NCBI GenBank assembly: GCA_021401465.1
Contig: JADDMT010000007.1
Coordinates: 496,001-560,000 of the forward strand
Source: Teratosphaeria epicoccoides
Lineage: Eukaryota; Ascomycota; Dothideomycetes; Mycosphaerellales; Teratosphaeriaceae
Length of the DNA stretch: 64,000 nt
Direction of reading: 5' to 3'
Shown here: positions 44,727 through 55,000 of the stretch, one piece after another
Position numbering within the stretch: the stretch's first letter is position 1
Layout of the letters: each line of letters begins with the position of its first letter
Translations under genes and position numbers: made by a program
Notes under the pieces: model-generated
Databases searched by the model: none
What the model was told of the DNA's origin: nothing
Seen by the model: only the letters and a program-made list of their open reading frames with translations

Positions 44727-45682
44727 ATGGCACCCTGTAAGTCTCCGCGAGCACCACACCACACACTCTTCTCGCCTCCCGCATACTGACGCGCTCTAGT
44801 CGCCGGCACTTGGGTCACTGACGCTGTCCTCCGCATCATCACGAAAGGCACACACACCAAAGATTCTTTCCTGCAGCTCACATCCATGGCCAAGGGCGCC
44901 ACCGGCAGATGCGCAATCTGCTCCAAGGACTCGCAAGATGAAGCCAACTTCTTCATCCGCAACAAAGCTTGCAGCCATGTCTTCCACCGCCACTGCTTCA
45001 ACCATCACATCATCACGGAGTACAAGACGTGGGCAACGGAGTCGCAGCACTGCCCAGCGTGCGGCATCATCTGGTATGATCTTGCTCTCACTCAAATGCA
45101 CGCCCAATTGCTGGGGTACGGCCTGCTGCTCATGAGAACGAAAGATTTCGGCAAAGGCGTCAGCGACCTTCCGGTCCCAATCGACCACATGTACTTGCTG
45201 CTCGGCGTGGAGATTGCTGCATACTCCACATTCCTGACCAACAAGCATCCCGTGCTTGCGACCGAGGATGGAAAGATCATGGTCGAAGCAATGATGGAGG
45301 TCGCCAGGCGCATGGACTCACGGCCCAGGCGTCTGGAGGCTTTGCTGGAAGTGTTCCCCTGTCGCGCATCGACAGTCATCCGTGAGTGGTACCCAGGGCG
45401 GGACATTCATTGGACGCTGTCGGAGGCTGCTGTGTGCATAGCTGTAGATGCATTGATGTGGTATGGTACCACATGCGTGCCGATGGACAGGTGAGTGGCC
45501 TCTTTTGACTTATGCCTGGACTGCGCTAATCCTATGGCAGCTGCGAAGTTTGGACCATGGCACAAGCTGAGGTCATCTCATGCGAGATGGTGCATGAGCG
45601 GAGCATGCTGGGTAGCGCAAAGCCTTCGGCTTTTACAAAGGTCGATCTGCGCGTGGAGAAGACATTGGCGCTGGTGCAGTAG
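44727..45682 (+). CDS. RING-H2 zinc-finger protein, probable E3 ubiquitin ligase (three exons, 280 aa)
   Basis: Exon 1 is only 10 nt (44727-44736, MAP plus one base); intron 1 44737-44799 (GTAAGT...CTCTAG, 63 bp); exon 2 44800-45490; intron 2 45491-45540 (GTGAGT...GGCAG, 50 bp); exon 3 45541-45682. All phases fit. If intron 2 were ignored the protein would stop three bases into the donor (TGA). The finger is C41-x2-C44-x16-C61-x-H63-x2-H66-x2-C69-x18-C88-x2-C91, a complete RING-H2 set. RING-H2 domains recruit E2 enzymes for ubiquitin transfer. The ~190 residues after it are ordered and helical (GVEIAAYSTFLTNKHPVLAT, EAMMEVARRMDSRPRRLEAL), probably substrate- or partner-binding, not recognised. 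No membrane segment. A decayed paralogue lies at 38.0 kb on the same strand. Confidence 0.85.
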
Positions 45683-46222
45683 TAGGAAGCTTGAGAAGCT
45701 CGATCAGCATTGCTTTGTGTGGAATCGTTTCATGTTGTCAAAGTGAGAGCACAGTACAGTTTGAGTGATCGTATGGAAACGCCATTAGGGAAAGAGAAGT
45801 TTGATCAATGCTACTACTGTTCAGGCATCAATCATCGCCCGTTCTGAATGCCAATTGCCCCACGGAGAAAGCTATGACAGTCGTCTCTTTTCTGATCAAA
45901 ACCACATGGCCGTGGTCCAGCGAGACTTTTTAACACGCCTATTTGCCCAGGAGTGGCTCGCGCCCCAGCTGGTCGGCGTCACTCGGATCTAGAATGCTCG
46001 CAATGGCTAGAAGTGATGAGATCCACGCTTCAAGGATCTCCAGGATCGTCCGCCCACCATGATCACCTGCATGGCTTACTCCATTGCTGCAGAGACTCCG
46101 GTCGTGTGGATGTCGAGATCATTGCTCGGGGGGATCCAGACTGGACGAGCTGCTGTGTCGAGTAGCCTGATGTGATCGGAGCTCGCATTTTGACGTGAAA
46201 CCAAATGAGTTGTATGTTCTGC
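45683..46222. other. Intergenic, convergent gene ends
   Basis: Space between the 3' ends of the RING-H2 gene (plus) and the helical hypothetical gene (minus). No ORF or strong motif seen. Confidence 0.5.
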
Positions 46223-47200
46223 TTAAGCTCCGTCGCGCATCGGCTTTGCAAGGTCATCTTCGCCGTCGCGCTGCTCGAAGCTTGCGCTCAAACGCCTCGG
46301 AGTATCAGTTGCATTTTCCTGCTCAGCAGATGAGTGCTCGGCAGTTGAGCTGAGGGTGCCTTGCGCGGCGGGTGACACCGAGTCCTGATGACTGGGCACG
46401 CGAGGCCTTCGGGCGATCATCTCCGTCACTTCACTTATCAAGAACTTGCGAGCAGATCCCCACAAGGCTACAGCTTTCTGGAATTCCCGCTTCGACTTTC
46501 CAGCGCCAGACTCCAGGCTCATCCGGTCGAAGATCGTTGTCATGTCTCTCAGCGAGTCAGGTCCTAGCTCTTGGCTGCTGTTCCTCTCTTGCTCCAGCTC
46601 CTTCAATCGCGGTATGAATGTGCTCTGCCAGTCGTGAAAGGCTCGCATTGTCTCCACAGTCAATGCTGCAGCACGATCAGAAGCGATCGACTCGGCCAGG
46701 ACCTTGGTCAAGGCCTGTTCGGAAACCTTCTTCAGAAATTCCCACTTCTCGTGCTGTGGCATCAATGCTTGGGCTGATTGGGTGGACTGGCTCAAATCAA
46801 GCGGCACCTCTGCCGCAGTGGCACGAGGTGAGGGGGCAGCGGTCTCAGTAGCAGCCCCACGAAGATGGTAGTCGGCCTGAGACAGTGGTTGCAGATCCTG
46901 ATCGGCGTCGAGAGGCACCACTTCACTTTGGCTTAGACTGACCATTGCTTCGGCTGTAGCAAGTCGAGCAGATGATTGTGAAGTGGTATCGAGTCTACCG
47001 ACTTGCGATTGGAGTTGACGAGCTTGATGATGCACAGGTGCACTTTGACTAAGGTCCTCGTGCTCCAACAAGTGTGCGGAATTGTTGGAGCGAAGAGGGG
47101 CCTGAAAAGACCGGTCTTCCAGTTCGCTGTCCTCCATCCCGTTGGTCTCGGTCGTCCAGTTCTTGTTCTCGGATTTATCGCTTCCTACGGATGCGGCCAT
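46223..47200 (-). CDS. Hypothetical helical protein (325 aa)
   Basis: The start is set at ATG 47200 (MAASVGSDKSENKNW). The frame is open for another 64 codons upstream, but that part contains a pyrimidine-run acceptor-like site (CTCTCTCTATCCTCGGCAG) and probably includes an intron or leader. The first ~150 residues are Ser/Gln-rich and disordered. Residues ~165-290 form an amphipathic helical block (EKWEFLKKVSEQALTKVLAE, ALTVETMRAFHDWQSTFIPR, KRFQKAVALWGSARKFL-like) with the look of a coiled or bundle domain. The tail is acidic/Ser-rich. No signal peptide, no metal-binding cysteines. No family recognised. Confidence 0.6.
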   Translation of the reverse strand: MAASVGSDKSENKNWTTETNGMEDSELEDRSFQAPLRSNNSAHLLEHEDLSQSAPVHHQARQLQSQVGRLDTTSQSSARLATAEAMVSLSQSEVVPLDADQDLQPLSQADYHLRGAATETAAPSPRATAAEVPLDLSQSTQSAQALMPQHEKWEFLKKVSEQALTKVLAESIASDRAAALTVETMRAFHDWQSTFIPRLKELEQERNSSQELGPDSLRDMTTIFDRMSLESGAGKSKREFQKAVALWGSARKFLISEVTEMIARRPRVPSHQDSVSPAAQGTLSSTAEHSSAEQENATDTPRRLSASFEQRDGEDDLAKPMRDGA

Positions 47201-47945
47201 TCTGAGCTGCTCTTCACGCCTGCCGAGGATAGAGAGAGAGAAAAAGAGTGCAGATGTCCGCTCGCTCGAATCTGCAAGTTCAGTGAGGTCAGCGAAGATG
47301 CATCGGGAGGCGGTTTCTCTCGACAAAGACCTTGGACCTGCTGACGATGCAAACAGATAGCTCACACTAGATGTGATCAGAGAGGCGTCCACTCAGACCT
47401 TTGACACGATCGTTTTGAGTCGAAAGAAATTGGAGGATCAACGTTTGTGGTGACGGCGGTGTTTACTCCAAGAAGTCTCAAGTCAAGCTGCGAGTGTCTG
47501 TGGCGACTTTGTGATCACAAAAGCTGTGAATGGAGCAGAGCACTCGAGCAACTGGTGATTCTGGACGCGTGGGCACAATCAGATCTTGCTCGAAGTCTTT
47601 GTGCAATTCACAGCGGAAGTTTTCACCTGCCTCCGCGTAGGGCTCGCCATCTGACTCAAATTCAGCATGCAGCTCCCATAGGCAGTCCGCATACACAAGT
47701 TGCAGGAGGATCCGAGGCAATGTATGCTCGAATCGAGTGGGACGACAGCCAATTGTGTTCGGTATATACTACGGAGTTGAATCTTCCTGCCGGCTTGTGC
47801 GCATCCTTTCGTCCATCCGCCAGTTGCCCATCTCTCCTTGCCTTTGTTTCATGCGTTGCCCATGCATTTCCTGATCAGAGTCGCTTGATTGATGAGCTGA
47901 CCTGCATTTGGTTTCGATCTCTGACTTTTGATCTGGAGCGCTCAG
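47201..47945. other. Intergenic, conflicting weak coding signals
   Basis: On the minus strand, 47478-47975 one frame reads well (YADCLWELHAEFESDGEPYA, LHKDFEQDLIVPTRPESPVA) with one internal TAG near 47770; on the plus strand another frame (47447-47953) is open over the same bases. TATATA near 47763 is palindromic and could serve either. I cannot decide which, if any, is or was a gene. Confidence 0.3.
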
Positions 47946-48107
47946 GGGAATAAGAGGAGGGAACGAGCAAGCCAATCACAGCATGACTTCAAGCTGCAAG
48001 ATTCTCATGATCGTATGCTCTTGACCCACCTTGAGAAACAGGTTGAAGAAGGAGAAGAGTACGAAGCGCTGCGGCGGGAAATTCTTATGCTTCTCGTAGG
48101 GCGCTAG
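47946..48107 (+). CDS. Orphan 3' exon candidate, hypothetical
   Basis: After a CTGAC branch site and a GCGCTCAG acceptor, a frame of 53 residues opens with no ATG: it is highly charged and helical (LLTHLEKQVEEGEEYEALRR, EILMLLVGR) and ends at TAG 48105-48107. The composition and the good acceptor argue for a real terminal exon. No matching 5' exon with a fitting donor was found upstream, so it may be all that is left of a gene. Confidence 0.35.
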   Translation, partial: GNKRRERASQSQHDFKLQDSHDRMLLTHLEKQVEEGEEYEALRREILMLLVGR

Positions 48108-50752
48108 GCCCGCAACACAACGGCACGTGGCTGACATAGAGACAGGCAGGATCATGTGGAAGGCGCGGCGATCTGAGGCATCTGGCAGGCGTTATTACGT
48201 TCGCGAAAGACAGAGTGGACAAAGGCTCATACACCTGGCTGTCTGAGGGTTGCAAGCATTTCACGAAAAGGGCTACCCGAGTGGAAGGGATGTTGGCTCT
48301 AGATTGCCCGAGGTAACCTATGGAAAAGAAGGTGCCTCGAAGCGAATCGCTGCCTCAACTGGTCAGGATTCTGTTCCTGGGCAAGAACAAAGAGATCATG
48401 TGAGCCTACTCAGCACGAATTGAAGCTGGAAGCCTATGATCGGACTGCCCGTAACCTACCTGGAAGACCAAATGCCGCGCCGTCACGTCCCCACTGCTGT
48501 GAAGAAAGAGAAGGAGGAGAGTAGAAGTGGAAAGATTTTCTTTTATGCTGGCTGAAGGCGCTAGTGCGGGGACGGGGGGTGCGTTGCCGTAAAGAGGTGG
48601 TCAGTGAGGACGGTGTGATGTGTAGAGATGATTAATCCACACAACGTATTGCGATCCATGCCCGAGCGGCAGCAGAGTTGGCAAAGGCTGAAATGGGGGT
48701 TCAGAATAGTCCGGTTGAAACAGTCCATCCCTACAACACTGGACCTGGTTTGATGCGGAATGCATCGCCTACTTGATTGCTTGTTGTAGATGATGTGCAG
48801 CTGCGTTCAGCCTTGAGCGATAATCTCTCTGGCAACTCCAAGACGCCGAGTCTCCGCAGCCAGGGACCCACACTTTAGCAACCACGAAAACCCTAACGTC
48901 CAGAGCGAATTGCAGCGCTACGCCAAGTAGGAGATGAGTCAAAATGGCAGGGTTTCGACCGTGCTCTTGACAGCATGGATGGGCAAATCGACGCGATGCG
49001 ATGGGCAGCCACTAGGGTATTGCGGTACTACTGGCGATACATCACCGCTTTGACGACGGCTCCAGCTCTCGTGCGTGACAGTGTCACAGTGATAGCACCG
49101 TCGGTTGACCGACAAGACTTAATTCAGAGTCAGTATGAAGGCTTCGCGTGCTCTCGCCTGTCTTACAGGCAAACAGTCCGCGTCGCTGATGCGGATCATT
49201 CAACGTAAAGTACAATGGTATGATTTGTTCCATGGAAGGTGAAGCCTGCTTGAAAGACGCCATTGCCACTATCGATCTGCGGACATAGGCTGACTTCACG
49301 CTTGACGTCCCAAGTTGTTGGCCGTGCCTCGCAAGTCTTGTGACCGACATACACGTCGGATCCCAAGAGCATCCGAGCCCAGGCAGAGGGCCGATGACGC
49401 TTTGGAGGGTGGTGAGCCGGGCGTCCATGTTGTGACTGTCTGAGTGTGATCTTGGAAAGGAAAGAGAAGCTATCGCCAGCGTGGTAGAAGGACGATGGGG
49501 TCGTCTCCGACTCTAAACCACGTCTGGCTCCTACGTGATCCATTCTACTGCTCTTGGACTTGGTACCTCATGCTCACTTGCCGTAGCGATGTCCGCCCCA
49601 CCCCTTGTTGCGCTGGTCGTTACTTGCAAGCGCATTGTAGCCCTATCACATCCAGCAGCAGGTATCTCGCTCGCGTGAGTACGTCTCATCGAGGACCCGG
49701 CGCGCAATTGCTGCCCTTGACGGAAGCTGAACTCAATTTGTGCGCGTTTCAACTAAAGCCGAGCCTATTAGCCCTGCACTGCCAGTGACAATAGATCTCT
49801 CGAATTGTCATTGTTTCATGAGGGTGATGAGTATCATGAATATCCGGGCTTCATTCTCACGATCTTTATGGTTTTGCAGCATGAAAATTGGACAGCTTAC
49901 CGTGAAACGAGCAAAACGATTGCAAGCCTTCAGCCTCAGGCTTGTGCTCCAATACTGGTTGCTTCTCAAATGGACTGCTAACTGTTGTAAAGAAGCAACG
50001 TCTTTGCATTCATTCAATCCAAAACAAGGAACGTGTTTGCAATCATTGCGACCAAGAGAATGATGGTATACGGTCAGAGACAAAAAAACGAGACCATTTC
50101 CGCACCGCGTCACACCGATTGAACTTACTGGATAGGCCGTACCTATATCCCCACGCCTCAGAGCTGACTCTGCGATTTCTGAGTGCTCTGGTTGGTTGAT
50201 CTTGGACGGCCACGAACTGGATAGATAGTCATAATTCAGCGTCCCGAGCTGCTACCGATGGCACGTGCCTTGAAACGCTTGATCGCCGTGGCCCTCCACC
50301 TCGTAGCTCTCTTGCAATTTTGTCATTCCGTCAAGTCGTCCTTATCCACCAACCTCACCACTGAATCAGGGGAATCCGCCACCAATTGACCACGTGACGG
50401 CTATTCTCGCAAGCAGGGATTTCTCTTCAGGAATGCACGAGCGTATCATAAAGCCAAACGCGCACGACAAGCCTACGAGCATTTCGCGGGCATCGTCAAC
50501 CATGAAATACAACTTCACCACCACGGCGCCCTTGTGTCTCGATATTTGTAGGCACCACGCCTCAGCAATGACCTACCAATACCGTTCTCCAAGACAGCGA
50601 CCATCGGGAAACGCGCCGTGGACGTGTCAGATAGCAAGGAGGCAAGCGCGTGTAACAGAAAAGCGCCATTACCGGCCATCACTAATGTCTGCCCACCAGG
50701 TCATTTCATCGACCCGAACGGCCATACATCACCACCCACAAAAACAAGAGGG
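48108..50752. other. Gene-poor stretch
   Basis: Short ORFs only on both strands; none has an ordered domain, signal peptide or splice-supported extension. Confidence 0.45.
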
Positions 50753-51051
50753 ATGTCTTTGACGCCCTGGCCAGATATTCGAAATCCTGCGCCGCCAGGG
50801 AACCAGACTCCGTCCAAACCGCATCCCAGAAATGCAGGATATGTAAGTCATGCTCCAACACTCAGTGTCGCTGCTACGTCCTGGCCAAATCTGTTGTATT
50901 GCTACCACGTCAAAAGCCGACTGTCTGCGACAAACTCGAGCTGGAGCCAGAGTTCATCATCTGGTCTTCTTGGAGGTCATGGCGGCTGCCGAGGGCGAAC
51001 AGCGGCGACCAGCGGCGAGTCGCTGAGCATCATACTCCCAGGCTTCTGTAA
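50753..51051 (+). CDS. Tentative small two-exon gene (74 aa)
   Basis: The ATG at 50753 starts a Pro-rich exon (MSLTPWPDIRNPAPPGNQTP) that ends at a consensus GTAAGT donor (50843). A 74-bp intron to 50916 joins in phase to an exon with ELEPEFIIWSSWRSW and a stop at 51049-51051. The unspliced frame is also open to 51103, so two readings compete. Function unknown. Confidence 0.25.
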
Positions 51052-51097
51052 AGAGGTATGGTTACACCTTCGGCAAGGATTCGGGCATGGCGTGGGA

Positions 51098-51673
51098 TCA
51101 TGAGAGTTGTGTCCACGCCTTCCGGGAATGTCGCAGCGCCTGGGTCGATTTCGAAGGAGCAATGAGTGAAGAGGCGAATGGATGTGATCTACATAGCGTG
51201 GTCGACATAATAAGGCCGTCAGAAGATGCAGAAGCGAGGGCCTTCCAGAAATCGATAGCAGCTTCTTTGTTCCTGACCTGATTGAGCAGTCGGACAATGC
51301 TTTGTGCCGTCCATAAAGTCTTTGTGACGCGAAAGTCGCCTGTCTCGCGCGCCTCCAGTAAAGTCTTTTGCTGCTGCTGCCACCGTGCCGGTGATGCCTT
51401 GTGGTATGGTGTCGGAGATTGACTTTCCATATGCAGCGGTACGTCGTGCTTGTCCTCCTTGGTGAATGGCACTCCTATGCTGGTGAGTACGCTGTCACGG
51501 CATCTTGATTTGAATCCCTCTAACCTTGCCTTCCCTCGGCGAGCCTCGGGGTTTCCCGCAGCTGGAATCTGGCGCGTCGTCTTTGCGGACTCCTGATCGA
51601 TTTTCCTCTCCAAGCTCGTTTCCGAGAAACTCTTCAACCACAAAAACTGCAACCACTTCCCAAAAGATCGCAT
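51098..51673 (-). CDS. Hypothetical basic protein (191 aa)
   Basis: ATG at 51673 (MRSFGKWLQFLWLKSFSETS). The N-terminal half is basic and Ser-rich. Residues ~115-165 are helical with a leading Trp (FRVTKTLWTAQSIVRLLNQV, KEAAIDFWKALASASS), faintly like the first two helices of the SANT-like family. The C-terminal ~30 residues are basic. The gene is arranged head to head with the small plus-strand gene at 51751, leaving only 77 bases between the two ATGs, so their leaders must overlap or the ATG lies further in. No family recognised. Confidence 0.4.
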   Translation of the reverse strand: MRSFGKWLQFLWLKSFSETSLERKIDQESAKTTRQIPAAGNPEARRGKARLEGFKSRCRDSVLTSIGVPFTKEDKHDVPLHMESQSPTPYHKASPARWQQQQKTLLEARETGDFRVTKTLWTAQSIVRLLNQVRNKEAAIDFWKALASASSDGLIMSTTLCRSHPFASSLIAPSKSTQALRHSRKAWTQLS

Positions 51674-51750
51674 ACCCGACAGCACTGTCTACCTCAGACC
51701 ACATCGAAAACACACAAACACTACAAACTATCAATTCACCTACAGCAAGA

Positions 51751-52032
51751 ATGCCTTTCTTCACAGGGCGCAAGATCTTGACGAGTCTGGGCGGCGGCAG
51801 CAAGGTCAGTTCGGCGGCAGTCAAGAGTCGCAGGATCTGGTATCTGACGGGGTGGAAGCCAATGGGCATCGAGGACATCAAGGCTCAGGAGGAGCGCCGC
51901 AAGGAGGCGAAGGCGAAGGTGTACATGGAGCAGCAGGCGGACAAGGGCAAGGAACAGCATGGCAGCGAGAGGACCATCATGCCAGAGGAGAAGGGCAATG
52001 ACAGCATGACCGCCGACAAGAAGCAGGAGTAG
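51751..52032 (+). CDS. Small charged protein (93 aa)
   Basis: ATG at 51751 in good context (AAGA before ATG). The first 45 residues are basic with a hydrophobic edge (MPFFTGRKILTSLGGGSK, RRIWYLTGWKPMGI), which may act as a targeting or membrane-peripheral segment. The remainder is a Lys/Glu-rich single helix (DIKAQEERRKEAKAKVYMEQ), likely a coiled coil. The MGIEDIKAQEERRK... type of short fungal protein is familiar in outline but I cannot name it. A mitochondrial location is possible from the basic N-terminus; this is inference. Confidence 0.6.
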   Translation: MPFFTGRKILTSLGGGSKVSSAAVKSRRIWYLTGWKPMGIEDIKAQEERRKEAKAKVYMEQQADKGKEQHGSERTIMPEEKGNDSMTADKKQE

Positions 52033-55000
52033 GTATAGGGTTCGCCCACAACCGCCCGGCAATGAGAGAGCTCGATTGACAAGCGCATCCCCGTCATCAC
52101 ACCAATGATTTTCCCCATCCCATCGGCATTTTTTATATATTGAAGTGCGGGTTGGCGGCATCACACGCGTAAGACCAACGAGTCAGCCCGCTCACACACA
52201 GCATCGAAGCCCCAGAACATACACAGCACCGTCGAGGCAGCAAAGTCGCGCATGAATGCCGTAACGTTCGACGAGCTTTGGACGAAACACCCAAAGTCGC
52301 CAAGTATCACAGCGCACCCACAAAATCGACGGAGATCACAAAACTGGAATAGAGTCACAGCATTCATTCGAAGATGCGTTAAGAGCATCCACGACGACAC
52401 AAATTGCTCCCACAGACACAAAAGCCCGTCGATATCATGGTGAGCTTGCAAGAAGAGGATCAAAATGATCCGCAAAAGCAGAGCACACCAGGAAGGCACC
52501 AGCATTCCAATACAACCCTCGAAGCAGAGCTTGTAGGACAAGCGAAGGAGAAGCTGCATACCGATATGCTCCCAGGAAGTCAGAAATCATCGGCATGCGA
52601 CGCAAGGCTAGGCATGCCCCGGCAGAGTCAACGTGCAGTGCCAACGTACCCAATAGTAACAAGCGCAAGAGGCGAACAAGGACAAGATACAACGGCAGGA
52701 GCCATCACAGCAACTACCACCCACAGGTGTCTCCCAATTAGACTCACCAAACTATCAGAAACTGCAACAAAGCTCAGGCGTCGTGAGAGTGCTTGCGCGA
52801 AGCTGAGGTCGAGTCATATTCCCATATAGCTAAGATGCTGGATGCCATGGGCAACAAGATAGGCCATACACGCTTCCAGCCGACTGCGGAGCAGGAATTG
52901 CAACCGTCAAGCGGGCCTGAAAGCCAAGCTCTCCGCGATCATAGCCGAGACTCAGGCAATGGATGCTGGGGTCGACAAAGACTGGCACAGGCCGGTCGAA
53001 GGGGCGTTCCGCCCAGCAATCCGCGAGGTCAAAAGAAGGACGTAGATGCGTCGCAGGCAAGCCGAGGCGATAGACTGCTGGAGTTGGTGCGACAGGACTG
53101 TCCTGCGCAGCTGAAGTACGCCGCAGGCCAGCCGAGCAAGCCTTCCGCCAACTATCGCTACGATGGGCATATGCATGCAGCACATCGGCCGCATGGCGAA
53201 TTATTGGCCGTCAGATCAGGTCTGTGGCCAAAGACACCTGCGGAGCAATCTCCCACATCAGCAGCATGACACTCAGGAGTACCATTAGCAGCCGCTGGGG
53301 TGAATAAGAGGTTAGGCTCAATCGTTACGAGTCAGGAGCCCGGGCGGAACGCCAGCGGACACTGAATGCAAGGACAGGGTGAATCGGGCCTGAGCGCACT
53401 GAAGCCATGGGGGGGGGCAGCAGGGAGACGGCTTTAGGGAGAATGAGGTGAGATGATTTCGAGGCTGCGAGTTAGCCGCATCGCCGCCAATGCTTGGTAG
53501 ACGGCTGCGAGGTTGAGCAGCAGTCGGCCTTACTCGGGCTGTCAACGCAGCTCGCCGAAGCCAAGGACGAGAAGAAAGTGCTCGGACGTGGTGTCAAGAT
53601 CGTGGCGACGCTGATGGTTGAGACGACTGCGAGGTTGAATGACAGTCTTGGTCTGGTTGTCGGTCAGCTCACCGTTGCCAGTAAGCAGAAGGAAGTACAG
53701 CTGCGACAGGCATCAACCTGAATCGTGCTGGAGGATGGGTTCGACGTCCGCTGCGTTCAGAGGCAGAGCATCATATTCGGGCCACGATGACGGCTCGCCG
53801 ATATCAGATTGACTACGCGGATGAAGCACCCCGCCGAGAAGCGGTGAAAATGGCAAACTCGAGCTCCTTATCACGGGCAAGGTGTTGAAGAGCAGGACCA
53901 TCAGTCCATGAAGATGCGACAAGTGCTAGACTGGCAGCAGAGAACCTGGCGCGGACGCTGAGGTTGCGTGGCCGCAGAGCATCCAGGAACGATTGGTCTC
54001 TCAAGGCATGGTCGCCGAGAGCACAGAAATGTACGACTCCGCTGAGAGCTGCTGCAAGGGGTGTCAAGAATGCCCGAGGAGACTGTCGGCAAGTTGAAAG
54101 GCAGATGTTCTCCTGCTGATCGCTGACGCATGCACAAATGCGGGGACCGTACTCATGACACGAGAGCATGATTGATGTGCTCGAGGATGTGGACAGAATG
54201 GCCCGCAGACCATTGTCGTGCCGAGTTGCCCATGATCAGGCATCAGAGGCAAGACATCAGTCTGCGCCATGGCCAACCGCGGCCAAAGCCAACCGATTTC
54301 CCCCAGAGCGATCCCCAGCAGGCGTACGACAGATTCCAGCAGCAGGTACTCGCCTTCGATCAAGCTGACGGGCACCAATGGATAGTGACGCCGGGCCTGG
54401 CACTGACTACTTCCCTGCCGAGCTGGCGGGAGATAGTGAGAGTTCAGCCGCAAGCGGGCCTAATCCATAGGCTCACCGCTGCTGTGCTCGGCCATGCGAT
54501 ACCGCTTCACAGGCTCCAAACAGCATGATAGCTAGAGAATGGCATGAGACCTGGAAACCTCCGGCGCCAACTTGCCGAAATGATTGGGCGAAGGTACCGC
54601 GGCGAGAGCTGAGCAGGATCTCGATGAGCATGATGGGACGCCCGGATCACGACGTGTGTGAGGGGCCGAAACGCATGCAGGCCAGGGCGCTCACTGCTGG
54701 AGGCAGACACCAATGATGGGCGCGCATCATGAAGAATCTCCCCGACTGTTCCAGTACGCCCATCGTACTGGCCGACAGTTAGGAAAACGTGTGACAAGTC
54801 ATCACATCTTGCCAAGTGATCGCGTCAGGGTAGATCGGAGATCCATGCACGAGTGGCGATGCAGCTTGAGCGTGGGTTCCGCCGCCGAGATGTCGAGTTG
54901 ACGTTCAAACCTGACGCTGCATACGGGCCAAAGGGCTCTCCGCTTTTTGCCCGCCCTCGCCTCCGCAGGATGTTACACGAGTGGGCAGCAATGAACCAGG

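Noticed and set aside
45491..45494. Stop of the RING-H2 protein at the exon 2 end
   Set aside because: The TGA is created by reading into a consensus GTGAGT donor; splicing to 45541 gives an in-phase C-terminal exon.
47478..47975. Minus-strand coding-like frame with an internal TAG
   Set aside because: The plus strand is open over the same bases; I cannot tell which strand, if any, was coding.
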